Below, piece by piece: positions 1 to 7,373 of a stretch of DNA of 23,555 nt; the first letter of the stretch is position 1; every line of letters begins with the position of its first letter. The stretch covers positions 1-23,555 of the forward strand of contig DXZR01000033.1 of assembly GCA_019419555.1 (NCBI GenBank), given 5' to 3'. The notes under the pieces were generated by a model. That model had not been told where the DNA came from. It worked only from the letters and a program-made list of their open reading frames with translations, and did no database searches. The position numbers and the translations under genes are program-made. This DNA is from Collinsella sp. (lineage in GTDB: Bacteria; Actinomycetota; Coriobacteriia; Coriobacteriales; Coriobacteriaceae).

Positions 1-57
1 CCCCAATATGTTGTAAAACACCCCCGAGCATATGTTCGAAAACACAATATGTTGTGT
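1..57. promoter_or_regulatory. Tandem NrdR-box-like operators
   Basis: Positions 42-57 read ACACAATATGTTGTGT, which agrees with the known NrdR-box consensus (acaCwAtATaTwGtgt) at every position but one, and it lies in a perfect 8-bp inverted repeat (AAACACAA/TTGTGTTT, 40-59). A second copy at 1-16 keeps the 11-base core CAATATGTTGT. The copies are 41 bp apart, close to four helical turns. NrdR is the repressor of ribonucleotide reductase genes and usually binds paired boxes. No plus-strand gene follows, so the regulated gene probably lies left of the window and is transcribed leftward. The match is seen in the sequence; the regulator is inferred. Confidence 0.6.
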
Positions 58-322
58 TTACAGCAAAGGCGGGATGCCACCTGTAGAACCACGCCCGCGA
101 ACCTCAACCTTCAAGTTGACCTTGAGGCGATTTTTACGTCCCTTTACACACCGTTCACATCGCCCCCAGACTCCCCCACCCACGGTACACACGGCCCACC
201 ACCGCGTCGGTGTCTAGCGAAAAATGGGACGGGCCCCAGATTGCCCATGCGCGCAAAAGTGCGTCTCGGCAATCTGGGGCCCGTCCCCTTTAATATTTAT
301 AAATATGCAGGTCAACGAGGTG
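58..322. other. Intergenic stretch left of xerD
   Basis: I see no gene here. The stretch holds a weak nested TCAA/TTGA dyad (102-127), a CCGTTCAC motif at 151-158 that resembles motifs near the arc genes, and the terminator hairpin described separately. The open frames that cross it on the plus strand are antisense to xerD and show no protein family features. Confidence 0.6.
226..287 (-). terminator. Strong terminator hairpin after pyrG-xerD
   Basis: A perfect 20-bp stem (226-245 with 268-287, 22-nt loop) follows the xerD stop. Read on the minus strand, the stem is followed by ATTTTTCG, a U-run that suits Rho-independent termination. The stem ends in GGGACGGG, as does the hairpin at 17301-17354. 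Confidence 0.8.
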
Positions 323-1264
323 CTAGCGATGTGCCAGCGGATGCGCCGCCAGATAGACCTCGGTCAGTTGCGTGCGGTCGACATGCGTGTAGACCTGCGT
401 GGTCGAAATATCGGCATGGCCCAAAATCTCCTGCAGCACACGCAGGTCGGCACCGCCCGCGAGCATGTGGGTGGCAAAGGAGTGGCGCAGAGTGTGGGGG
501 TGGAGCCCAACCAGCCCCACCTGGCGCCCATACCGCTCGCATATCGCATGCACGGCCTGGCGCGACAGGCGACGTCCGTTCTTATTTAAAAAGACCGCCG
601 AGGTCTCCGTCCCGTGAGCATGCGCGGCCAGGAGAGTGCGCCCGTCACCTATATAGTGTGTCAAGGCGCGAGCCGCGCTTCCCACCAACGGGGCCAGACG
701 CTCCTTGGAGCCCTTACCGCGCACCAGGACAAACCCGTCATCGATATGGATATCGCCCACATCGAGCCCAACCAGCTCACTCACACGCAAACCGCATCCG
801 TAGAGCACTTCCAAGATGGCATGATCGCGCAGCCCCATCTCACCCTCGGGAAAGTCTTGATCGAGCAGTGCCGAGACATCCTCCACCGAAAGGTATTCCG
901 GCAGGCGATCTGCCTTTTTGGGCAGGCGCAACGCCGCCGTCGGGTTTTGGGCCACGGCCCCATCGCGCACCAAAAAGGCATGCAGGCCCTTCACGGCAGC
1001 AAGCGCGCGCTCCACCGAGGCGTCGGAATAGCCTCCGTCGCGGCGATCGGCAACAAAGTCCTCCACGACCTGACGGGTCACATCTTCAAAAGACGCGATG
1101 TCAGCTCGCTCCAGATAGGCGCAGTACGTCGTCAGGTCACGACGGTAGGCCGCAATCGTATTGCGCGCCAAACCCCGCTCGACCGCAAGGTAATCGAGAT
1201 ACTCCCCCGCCGCCACGGCGAGCGACGAGGGAGTAGCTTCGGTATGTTCCTTATTCGCCGGCAC
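323..1264 (-). CDS. xerD: Tyrosine site-specific recombinase XerD
   Basis: This is a 313-residue tyrosine recombinase of XerC/XerD size. With its partner it resolves chromosome dimers at the dif site, acting in the cytoplasm during segregation. An N-terminal SAM-like DNA-binding domain (about residues 15-105) precedes the catalytic domain. The full catalytic set is visible: R160 (GCGLRVSEL), K184 in GKGSKER, H257 and R260 in HPHTLRHSFATHM, H283 in LGHADISTT, and nucleophile Y292 (QVYTHV). It starts with GTG only 2 nt after the pyrG stop, so it is probably co-transcribed with pyrG and translationally coupled; only a weak ribosome site is visible. XerD rather than XerC is inferred from overall similarity to Gram-positive XerD proteins, and a paralogous integrase role cannot be fully excluded. 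Confidence 0.88.
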   Translation of the reverse strand: MPANKEHTEATPSSLAVAAGEYLDYLAVERGLARNTIAAYRRDLTTYCAYLERADIASFEDVTRQVVEDFVADRRDGGYSDASVERALAAVKGLHAFLVRDGAVAQNPTAALRLPKKADRLPEYLSVEDVSALLDQDFPEGEMGLRDHAILEVLYGCGLRVSELVGLDVGDIHIDDGFVLVRGKGSKERLAPLVGSAARALTHYIGDGRTLLAAHAHGTETSAVFLNKNGRRLSRQAVHAICERYGRQVGLVGLHPHTLRHSFATHMLAGGADLRVLQEILGHADISTTQVYTHVDRTQLTEVYLAAHPLAHR

Positions 1265-1266
1265 CC

Positions 1267-2928
1267 TTAGTCCGTAGCGAGGTTCTTGGGCGTCACCTGC
1301 AAGCGATCGACGCCCTCATGCTGGCCGATCGAGGCGCGCACGAACTCGCGGAACAGCGGCTGCGGGTTGGTCGGGCGGCTCTTGAACTCGGGATGAGCCT
1401 GGGTGGCCACATACCACGGATGCACGTCGCGCGGCAGCTCGACCATCTCGACCAGACGCTCGTCGGGTGAAAGACCCGAGATTACCAGACCGGCGTCCTC
1501 GAGCTGGTCACGGAAGGCGTTGTTGAACTCAAAACGGTGACGGTGACGCTCGTAGACGAGCTCCTCACCATAGGCCTCGCGAGCGAGGGTATCGGCGGCA
1601 AGCTTGCACGGATAGGCGCCCAAACGCATGGTGCCGCCCTTCTCGGTCACGTCCTCCTGCGAGCTCATCAAGTCGATGACACTATACGGGCCATCCGGAT
1701 CGAACTCGGAAGAGCTGGCGCCGGCAAGGCCGACCACGTTGCGGGCAAATTCGCACACGGCCACCTGCATACCCAGGCAAATGCCCAGATACGGAATCTT
1801 GTGCTCGCGGGCGAACTCGGCCGCGAGGATCTTGCCCTCCAGGGCGCGCTTGCCAAAGCCGCCAGGGACCAAGATGCCCGAGGCGTCACCCAGGACCTCG
1901 GAGACGTTCTGCTCATCGAGGCTCTCGCCATCGACCAGCTGCACGTCAACGTGGCGATCGTAGAACACACCCGCGTGGTGCAGGGCCTCGATAACCGACA
2001 GGTAGGCATCGGGCAGCTGCGTATACTTGCCCACGACGGCGATCTTCACCTTGTCGGCGTGCTGGTTGGCATGGTTCTGCTTGCGCAGGAACTCGTTCCA
2101 CTGACTCATGTCGCGCTCACGCGGGTCAAGACCCAGACGCTCGCAAATGCGCAGGTCAAAGTCCTGCTCGGCGAGCAGCTGCGGAACATCGTAGATGCTC
2201 GCGCAGTCCTCGTTGGTAAAGACACAGTCGGTGTCGACGTCGCAGAAGCTTGCAATCTTGCCGCGGATGGCGTCGTCGATATGGTGATCGGAGCGCAGGA
2301 CGATAATATCGGGCTGGATACCAAAGCTGCGGAGCTCCTTGACGGAGTGCTGCGTCGGTTTGGTCTTGACCTCGTGGGCGGCGGCGATATAGGGAACGAG
2401 CGAAACGTGGATGTAGCAGACGTTCTCGGGGCCGGCCTCCTTGCGATACTGACGGATGGCCTCGACAAACGGCTGCGACTCGATGTCGCCGATGGTGCCG
2501 CCCAACTCAGTGATGACCACATCGGAGCCGGTCTGCTCCTCAATACGACGGAACTTATCCTTAATGGCGTTCGTGACGTGCGGAATCACCTGCACGGTGC
2601 CGCCCAAAAAGTCACCGCGACGTTCACGGGCGATCAGGCTCTTATAGATGGCACCAGTCGTAAAGTTGGAATCGCGGGTCAGGTTCTCGTCAATAAAGCG
2701 CTCGTAGTGGCCCAGGTCCAGATCGGACTCGTAGCCGTCCTCGGTCACAAAGACCTCGCCATGCTGGAACGGGCTCATGGTGCCGGGGTCGACGTTCAGA
2801 TACGGGTCGGCCTTTTGCATCGTCACCTTGTACCCGCGCGACTTGAGCAGACGGCCCAGCGAGGCCGCGGTAATACCCTTGCCCAGAGACGAAACCACGC
2901 CGCCGGTCACGAACACATGCTTGGTCAT
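1267..2928 (-). CDS. pyrG: CTP synthase
   Basis: CTP synthase (553 residues, normal family length) makes CTP from UTP, ATP and glutamine, the last step of de novo pyrimidine nucleotide synthesis. The N-terminal synthetase domain (about 1-270) begins KHVFVTGGVVSSLGKG, with the nucleotide-binding loop, and contains the conserved FQHGEVFVTEDG segment. The C-terminal class I glutamine amidotransferase domain (about 295-535) carries the oxyanion loop VPGGFG, nucleophile C384 in GICLGMQ, and the H512/E514 pair in AHPEFKSRP. The ATG has an AGG ribosome site about 9 nt upstream (GCAGGTAACTCAAT). It leads a two-gene unit with xerD. I see no reiterative-transcription start tract of the kind used by Bacillus pyrG. 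Confidence 0.97.
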   Translation of the reverse strand: MTKHVFVTGGVVSSLGKGITAASLGRLLKSRGYKVTMQKADPYLNVDPGTMSPFQHGEVFVTEDGYESDLDLGHYERFIDENLTRDSNFTTGAIYKSLIARERRGDFLGGTVQVIPHVTNAIKDKFRRIEEQTGSDVVITELGGTIGDIESQPFVEAIRQYRKEAGPENVCYIHVSLVPYIAAAHEVKTKPTQHSVKELRSFGIQPDIIVLRSDHHIDDAIRGKIASFCDVDTDCVFTNEDCASIYDVPQLLAEQDFDLRICERLGLDPRERDMSQWNEFLRKQNHANQHADKVKIAVVGKYTQLPDAYLSVIEALHHAGVFYDRHVDVQLVDGESLDEQNVSEVLGDASGILVPGGFGKRALEGKILAAEFAREHKIPYLGICLGMQVAVCEFARNVVGLAGASSSEFDPDGPYSVIDLMSSQEDVTEKGGTMRLGAYPCKLAADTLAREAYGEELVYERHRHRFEFNNAFRDQLEDAGLVISGLSPDERLVEMVELPRDVHPWYVATQAHPEFKSRPTNPQPLFREFVRASIGQHEGVDRLQVTPKNLATD

Positions 2929-2983
2929 ATTGAGTTACCTGCGCTTCCCGTAGAAGTTGTCCATACACATCTTACGGGTCTTC

Positions 2984-3016
2984 ATTGTAATACTCGCGAC
3001 GCGCGCCGCACGCAAT
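2984..3016 (-). promoter_or_regulatory. Candidate pyrG promoter
   Basis: On the minus strand a TTGCGT hexamer is followed after 17 bp by TATTAC, which runs into TACAAT, some 60 bp upstream of the pyrG ATG. The downstream leader contains a 6-bp inverted repeat (CCCGTA/TACGGG, 2948-2977). The match is only moderate. Confidence 0.4.
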
Positions 3017-3056
3017 TTTTCTTACGCGCAATCGCATTTCTCCATCTCGAAACAAA

Positions 3057-3082
3057 ACGCCGTCCGGTTGCCCAGGCGGCGT
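3057..3082 (-). terminator. Terminator after the winged-helix gene
   Basis: Minus-strand stem ACGCCG/CGGCGT, extended by an inner CC/GG pair, is followed by TTTTGTTT. It lies 25 nt past the stop of the gene ending at 3107 and separates it from pyrG. Confidence 0.65.
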
Positions 3083-3106
3083 CGTTTCCACTATGAATGC
3101 GCGCCG

Positions 3107-3445
3107 TTATCGATCGGCGACTTCGTCCTTGATCAAGTCCTGCACGAGTATGCCGGCACGGATGCCCTCTAGATACCATTCGCCACGCTCCGTGAGACAA
3201 ATACCATTTGCGAGCTGGCCGCCGTCGTCGCTGTAGCGCGAGACGACCTCGATGATGTCTTCGGATTCCAAGCGTTCAATTGCCGCGCGGGCGCGATACG
3301 GAGACACCCCCACACGCTCGGCAAGCGTCTTGCGCGAAAAGCCATAAAATCCGCCGTTGTCTTCGGACTGCTGTGCGATCTCCATCAGCACCTGCACCTC
3401 GACGCGCTTCATATCGTTGACACTCGCACGACCCTTGCCAGCCAT
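3107..3445 (-). CDS. Small winged helix-turn-helix protein
   Basis: This is a 112-residue protein with a probable DNA-binding winged helix (about residues 30-90). The segment FSRKTLAERVGVSPYRARAAIERLESEDIIEVV looks like helix-turn-helix followed by a wing, and LTERGEWYLEGI resembles the C-terminal part of PadR/MarR-like wings. No ligand or metal site is visible. The start at 3445 is chosen because GAGGAGG sits 5 nt upstream; the frame stays open to 3556, but that extension (Cys- and Pro-rich) looks non-coding. It stands alone, with its own terminator and a 190-bp upstream gap, so it is probably monocistronic. It could be a transcriptional regulator of unknown targets; the family is not assigned with certainty. 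Confidence 0.75.
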   Translation of the reverse strand: MAGKGRASVNDMKRVEVQVLMEIAQQSEDNGGFYGFSRKTLAERVGVSPYRARAAIERLESEDIIEVVSRYSDDGGQLANGICLTERGEWYLEGIRAGILVQDLIKDEVADR

Positions 3446-3637
3446 GGCAGCCTCCTCAAACCGAGCACGGGCATCACCTGCACCGTGCGCGACCGGCACA
3501 CCCCATGATGGCCGGCAACATCCATCATGCGGCATCCCCGCAAAAGGATGAAACAATTAGGGTTATTGTATACCGCCCAAATCACTTATAGGCAGGTAAG
3601 CGGGCTATTTTTAGGTTAAACGGTAGCTTTGTTGATA

Positions 3638-3675
3638 AAAGGGGCACACCGAATGCATACCCGATGTGCCCCTTT
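3638..3675 (-). terminator. Terminator after the DUF1846 gene
   Basis: A perfect 11-bp stem (AAAGGGGCACA with TGTGCCCCTTT, 16-nt loop) starts 19 nt past the stop of the gene ending at 3695. On the minus strand it ends in TTTT. On the plus strand it ends CCCTTTC, so it could work weakly both ways. Confidence 0.75.
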
Positions 3676-3694
3676 CAGACCAATTTATCCAGGC

Positions 3695-5176
3695 TTAGCG
3701 GTGGAAGAAACCACGGCGCTCGAACTTGGGCTCACAGCACACGTTGATGCCCAGCTTGCGCAACACCGTCTCGTCCGTCGGCGAGATGATTACGCTAAAG
3801 AAGGCATCGCAGCCGCGCAGCTGCTCCAGGCCCGAAAGGACGCGGGCCGCCGTCTCGCTCGTTGCCGAGGTGATCGAGAGCGCCATAAGCGTCTCGTCAG
3901 TGTGCAGGCGCGGGTTCTTGCTACCCAGGAAATGCGTCTTGAGCTTGCTGATAGGCTCGATCGCCTCATCACTAATGACCTCGAGCTCAAGGTCAACGCC
4001 CGAGACATGCTTAAGTGCATTCATGATGAGCGAGCTCGCGGCGCCCAGGCGCGTGGAAGTCTTGCCGGTCACCACGGAGCCATCGGGCATGACCATGGCG
4101 CCTACGGGGCCACCCGTCAGCTGCTCCCTGGTAAGGGCGGCCGAGCGTGCCGGCGAGTAATTCTTGTCGATACCAGCCTTCTTCATAATGATCTTGAGAC
4201 GGTCGACTTGCTCATCGCCCACGCCGGTACGGCGCACATTTTCGACCGCGGTAAAGTAGCGGCGGACGATCTCCATCTTGGAAGCGTCGCGGCAGGCATC
4301 GTCATCGGTGATGGCAAAGCCGACCATATTGACGCCCATGTCCGTGGGGCTCTGGTAGGGGCTCTTGCCCAGGATCTTTTCCATCAGGGCACGGACCACC
4401 GGGAAGGCCTCGACGTCGCGGTTGTAGTTGACCGTAGTCTTGTTATAGGCCTCCAAGTGGAAGGAGTCGATGATATTCGCATCGTCGAGGTCGGCCGTGG
4501 CGGCCTCATAGGCGATGTTGACCGGATGCGTGAGGGGAAGGTTCCAGACCGGGAAAGTCTCGAACTTGGCGTAGCCGGCGGCGGTGCCGTGCTTGTGCTC
4601 GTGATAGAGCTGAGACAGGCAGGTGGCGAGCTTGCCCGAGCCGGGGCCGGGCGCGGTGACCACGACGAGCGGACGAGTGGTCTCGACAAACTCGTTCTTG
4701 CCATAGCCGTCGTCGGACACGATCAGGTCGACGTCGTGGGGATAGCCCTCGATGGGATAGTGCAGCTTGGCAGGAATGCCGAGCGCGTTCAGGCGATTGC
4801 GGAAGACGTCAGCGGCGGGCTGGCCGGCGTACTGGGTGATAACCACGGCCGCGACAGCAAAACCGTTGCCGCGGAACAGGTCGACCAGGCGCAAGACGTC
4901 CTCGTCATAGGTAATGCCCAGGTCGCCACGGGCCTTATTCTTCTCGATGTGGTTCGCGTTGATCGCGATGATGACCTCAACGTCATCGGCAATGCTCTTG
5001 AGCATGCGGAACTTGCTGTCCGGTTCAAAACCCGGCAGCACGCGACTCGCGTGATAGTCGTCAAACAGCTTGCCGCCAAACTCCAAATACAGCTTGCCGC
5101 CAAACTGCGAGATGCGCTCCTTAATATGAGCGGCCTGCAGCTCGATATACTTCGCGTTGTCGAAACCCTGGCGCAT
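3695..5176 (-). CDS. DUF1846 (UPF0371) family protein
   Basis: A 493-residue protein that matches the DUF1846/UPF0371 family from memory, including its usual length of about 495. Members are cytoplasmic proteins found mostly in anaerobes and streptococci; I know of no settled reaction. The sequence contains a loop-like APGPGSGKLATCLSQLYHEH (near residue 180) that resembles a nucleotide-binding glycine loop, followed by an FPVWNLPLTHPVN segment and conserved acidic stretches. No signal peptide or membrane segment is seen. The start at 5176 is preferred because GGGAG lies 7 nt upstream; the ATG at 5200 lacks a ribosome site and would leave almost no leader after the -10 box at 5216-5221. It is monocistronic, with its own promoter and terminator. 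Confidence 0.85.
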   Translation of the reverse strand: MRQGFDNAKYIELQAAHIKERISQFGGKLYLEFGGKLFDDYHASRVLPGFEPDSKFRMLKSIADDVEVIIAINANHIEKNKARGDLGITYDEDVLRLVDLFRGNGFAVAAVVITQYAGQPAADVFRNRLNALGIPAKLHYPIEGYPHDVDLIVSDDGYGKNEFVETTRPLVVVTAPGPGSGKLATCLSQLYHEHKHGTAAGYAKFETFPVWNLPLTHPVNIAYEAATADLDDANIIDSFHLEAYNKTTVNYNRDVEAFPVVRALMEKILGKSPYQSPTDMGVNMVGFAITDDDACRDASKMEIVRRYFTAVENVRRTGVGDEQVDRLKIIMKKAGIDKNYSPARSAALTREQLTGGPVGAMVMPDGSVVTGKTSTRLGAASSLIMNALKHVSGVDLELEVISDEAIEPISKLKTHFLGSKNPRLHTDETLMALSITSATSETAARVLSGLEQLRGCDAFFSVIISPTDETVLRKLGINVCCEPKFERRGFFHR

Positions 5177-5215
5177 GTATGGCTCCCGTCCCGTTTCCAT
5201 TTAATGTTCTAGGCG

Positions 5216-5221
5216 ATTATA
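5216..5221 (-). promoter_or_regulatory. -10 box for the DUF1846 gene
   Basis: The minus strand reads CGTTATAATCG, a perfect TATAAT about 40 bp upstream of the chosen start. No good -35 hexamer is seen at 17 bp (GTATCG), so the promoter may be weak or depend on an activator. Confidence 0.5.
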
Positions 5222-5283
5222 ACGGAGCCCGCCCTCCCCGATACCCAGACCATCAACAGGCACCAACCAAACACGCCATCAAT

Positions 5284-5352
5284 AAGTTGCGGTGAAATAA
5301 TTCCCGTTTAACCCCTCAAGACGGCCAAACAGGAACTATTCCACCGCAACTT
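5284..5352 (-). repeat. Long imperfect hairpin with wobble pairs
   Basis: Two 26-nt arms (5284-5309 and 5327-5352) are complementary except at three positions, around a 17-nt loop. Each exception would be a G-U pair in RNA made from the minus strand but an A-C mismatch in RNA from the plus strand. It lies upstream of the DUF1846 promoter and about 395 nt past the transporter stop, and may end transcripts coming from that gene or act as a structured RNA. Confidence 0.7.
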
Positions 5353-5746
5353 CCCCTTTTGGCGCGAAGTAACCTGACCCCATTGCACCAGCGAACGGGC
5401 GCCAGAGCGAGCAAGCAGCCCCCTGCACCAACAATGGCAGCGCCGCAGGTGGAGCAAACGTCAGCGAAAGCCCGCCAGAGCGAGCAAGGTGACGTGAAAG
5501 AGGAGGGCATAGGCCTTTTGGCCATGCCCGACGATTGAACGTCAGATTGCCGCTCTGGCGGGCTTGCAGCGTCGAGTGGTTCCGGCGTTTGGTAAAACGC
5601 CGGAACGCAAGTCGCCCCCTCCCGCGCACGGAACGGGAGGGGGCTAAAGGTAGGAGTCTACCGGTGGGTTGACCCCACCGGACAGACGATGACCAGGTGA
5701 TCCTTTACAGGATCGTCAAGGTTTCCGTGGGGTACCCGTTGGGTAC
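5353..5746 (-). other. Hairpin-rich non-coding region behind the transporter
   Basis: No convincing gene is seen. The stretch contains at least six stems: GTACCC/GGGTAC directly after the transporter stop (5732-5746), GATCCT/AGGATC (5699-5714), CCGGTGGG/CCCACCGG (5661-5681), an 11-bp GC stem (5614-5644), a 12-bp stem with a 4-nt loop (5579-5606), and a 13-bp long-range stem (5470-5482 with 5551-5563) that encloses GGGCAT-GGCC/GGCC-ATGCCC (5505-5529). A 16-base direct repeat, CGCCAGAGCGAGCAAG, occurs at 5400 and 5473. It could be a structured 3' untranslated region or a separate non-coding RNA. Confidence 0.55.
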
Positions 5747-7225
5747 TTAGAGCAGCACGCAGGCGACGGTCAGGATGACGGCGCAGACGACGGAGAGCGC
5801 GACGATGAGCTTAAGGGCAAACTTGAGCCAGGTCGTCCACTCGATCTTGGCCAGGGCGAGACCGCCCATGATGGCACCGGAGGTCGGGGTGAACAGGTTC
5901 ACGACACCGATAGCAGCGGAGAAGATCATGACCATGACCTCGGGCGAGAAGCCGAGCTTAACAGCCAGCGGTCCCATGATGGGCATGGAGACGGTAGCCA
6001 TACCAGAGGTCGAGGGAATCAGGAAGGACAGGCCGAAGTAGACCAGGAAGCTCATGGGAGCGAAGATCACGCCGGACAGGCCAGCCAGAGCATTGGCGGC
6101 AGCGTCGAGGACGTAGACGTCGAGGCCGGTGTTAGCCATGAGGACGGAGATACCACGGGCGAGGGCGATGACGAGAACAACGGACATCATGTCGGCAGCG
6201 CCGGTGATGAAGGTGTTGACGATCTGCTTCTCGGACAGGCCTCCGATGATACCGATCAGGACGGCCATGAGGAAGAACCAGGTGGAAGCCTCGTCGAAGT
6301 ACCACTGGCCAATGGGCAGGCCGGTGATCAGGGCAGACCAGCCCTGGACGACGGCGTTACCGTCGGCATCGTAGACAGCGCCAGCGTCGAAGAAGTTGGC
6401 GACGCCCTCGTTGAGGTCGGCCAGCGGGATGAAGCCGACGATCATGACGACGAAGGTGAAGGCGAAGGCGATCAGAACACCCTTCTGACGACCGGTGAGC
6501 TTGACCTCCTTGTGGACCTCGGAAGCAGCCTTGCCGTGAGCCTCTTCGGCGTCCTTGAGCTCCTGCATCGACAGGATGGTGGAACCCTTGTCAGCCTTGA
6601 CCTTCTTGGCATAGTTCATCACGAAGAAGATGGACATAGCGGTAGTGACAATCCACAGGACGGCACCGAGGCCGATGATGATGGACTGGTTGACCTCAAT
6701 GCCAACGCCGGTCAGAGCGTCGACGGCAGCGCCGACGGCGAACGGGTTAACCGTGGAGCCCAGGCAGCCGCAGCCAGCGCCGAGCAGGACGGTAGCGGCA
6801 CCGACCATGGGGTCGAAGCCAGCGGCCATCATGGTAGCGGCGAGCAGGGCGTAGAAGGGAACGGTCTCCTCGCACATACCATAGGTGGTGCCACCGAGGG
6901 AGAAGATGAGCATCAGCACGGGAATGAGCATAATCTCGTTGCCCTTAAGCTTCTGCACCAGAACGGCGATGCCGTTGTCCAGGGCGCCGGTCTCGGTCAT
7001 CATGCCGAGGAAGCCGCCCAGGATCATAACGAAGAGGCAGACGGGCAGAGCGTCAGCGAAGCCCAGGATCGGGGCGGTGCAGAAATCGCTCAGACGGGCT
7101 GCGGTAACCGCGCCGCCGGACGTGCCGGAGACGATAACGGTAATCACTGCAACAATTGCCAGCAGAGCTAGAAGAATGGTGAACGATGAAGGCATACCGC
7201 GCTTTTTCTTAGCGGTCTCAGTCAT
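5747..7225 (-). CDS. arcD: YfcC-family transporter, likely arginine/ornithine exchange
   Basis: A 492-residue integral membrane protein of the YfcC / C4-dicarboxylate anaerobic carrier type. It opens with a short basic tail and the family-like KKRGMPSSFTILLALLAIVAV, then about a dozen hydrophobic segments with Gly-rich re-entrant-looking loops (GGTTYGMCEETVPFYALL, LVYFGLSFLIPSTSGMA, FTPTSGAIMGGLALA). Some streptococcal ArcD antiporters belong to this family, and the gene follows arcB on the same strand, so import of arginine in exchange for ornithine is the best guess; the substrate is inferred from context only. The start at 7225 has AAGGGGGGG about 9 nt upstream; two in-frame ATGs further up (7234, 7246) overlap or precede that site and are less likely. 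Confidence 0.8.
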   Translation of the reverse strand: MTETAKKKRGMPSSFTILLALLAIVAVITVIVSGTSGGAVTAARLSDFCTAPILGFADALPVCLFVMILGGFLGMMTETGALDNGIAVLVQKLKGNEIMLIPVLMLIFSLGGTTYGMCEETVPFYALLAATMMAAGFDPMVGAATVLLGAGCGCLGSTVNPFAVGAAVDALTGVGIEVNQSIIIGLGAVLWIVTTAMSIFFVMNYAKKVKADKGSTILSMQELKDAEEAHGKAASEVHKEVKLTGRQKGVLIAFAFTFVVMIVGFIPLADLNEGVANFFDAGAVYDADGNAVVQGWSALITGLPIGQWYFDEASTWFFLMAVLIGIIGGLSEKQIVNTFITGAADMMSVVLVIALARGISVLMANTGLDVYVLDAAANALAGLSGVIFAPMSFLVYFGLSFLIPSTSGMATVSMPIMGPLAVKLGFSPEVMVMIFSAAIGVVNLFTPTSGAIMGGLALAKIEWTTWLKFALKLIVALSVVCAVILTVACVLL

Positions 7226-7327
7226 GGTTCTCATCCCCCCCTTCATAAATCATTTAACTTTCTCGCGCGAAGCGGATCTTCCGTGCCGTGCCCACCGCCC
7301 GACGCGAGATATTTACCAGACAAAGCC

Positions 7328-7357
7328 GCTCGGGGTGTGCAGCAAGACACCCCGAGC
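7328..7357 (-). terminator. Hairpin between arcB and the transporter
   Basis: A perfect 11-bp GC stem (GCTCGGGGTGT with ACACCCCGAGC, 8-nt loop) lies 16 nt past the arcB stop. On the minus strand only GGCTTTG follows, so termination may be partial and let some transcripts run on into the transporter gene. Confidence 0.55.
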
Positions 7358-7373
7358 GAGATGCTAGATGCTC

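Noticed and set aside
102..127. Nested TCAA/TTGA dyad that recalls MerR/SoxR-type operators
   Set aside because: The halves are not symmetrically spaced, no fitting -10 box lies at 19-20 bp, and no downstream gene exists on either strand within reach.
5316..5629. Short minus-strand open frames in the hairpin-rich gap
   Set aside because: No ribosome site, composition dictated by inverted and direct repeats, and no recognisable family.
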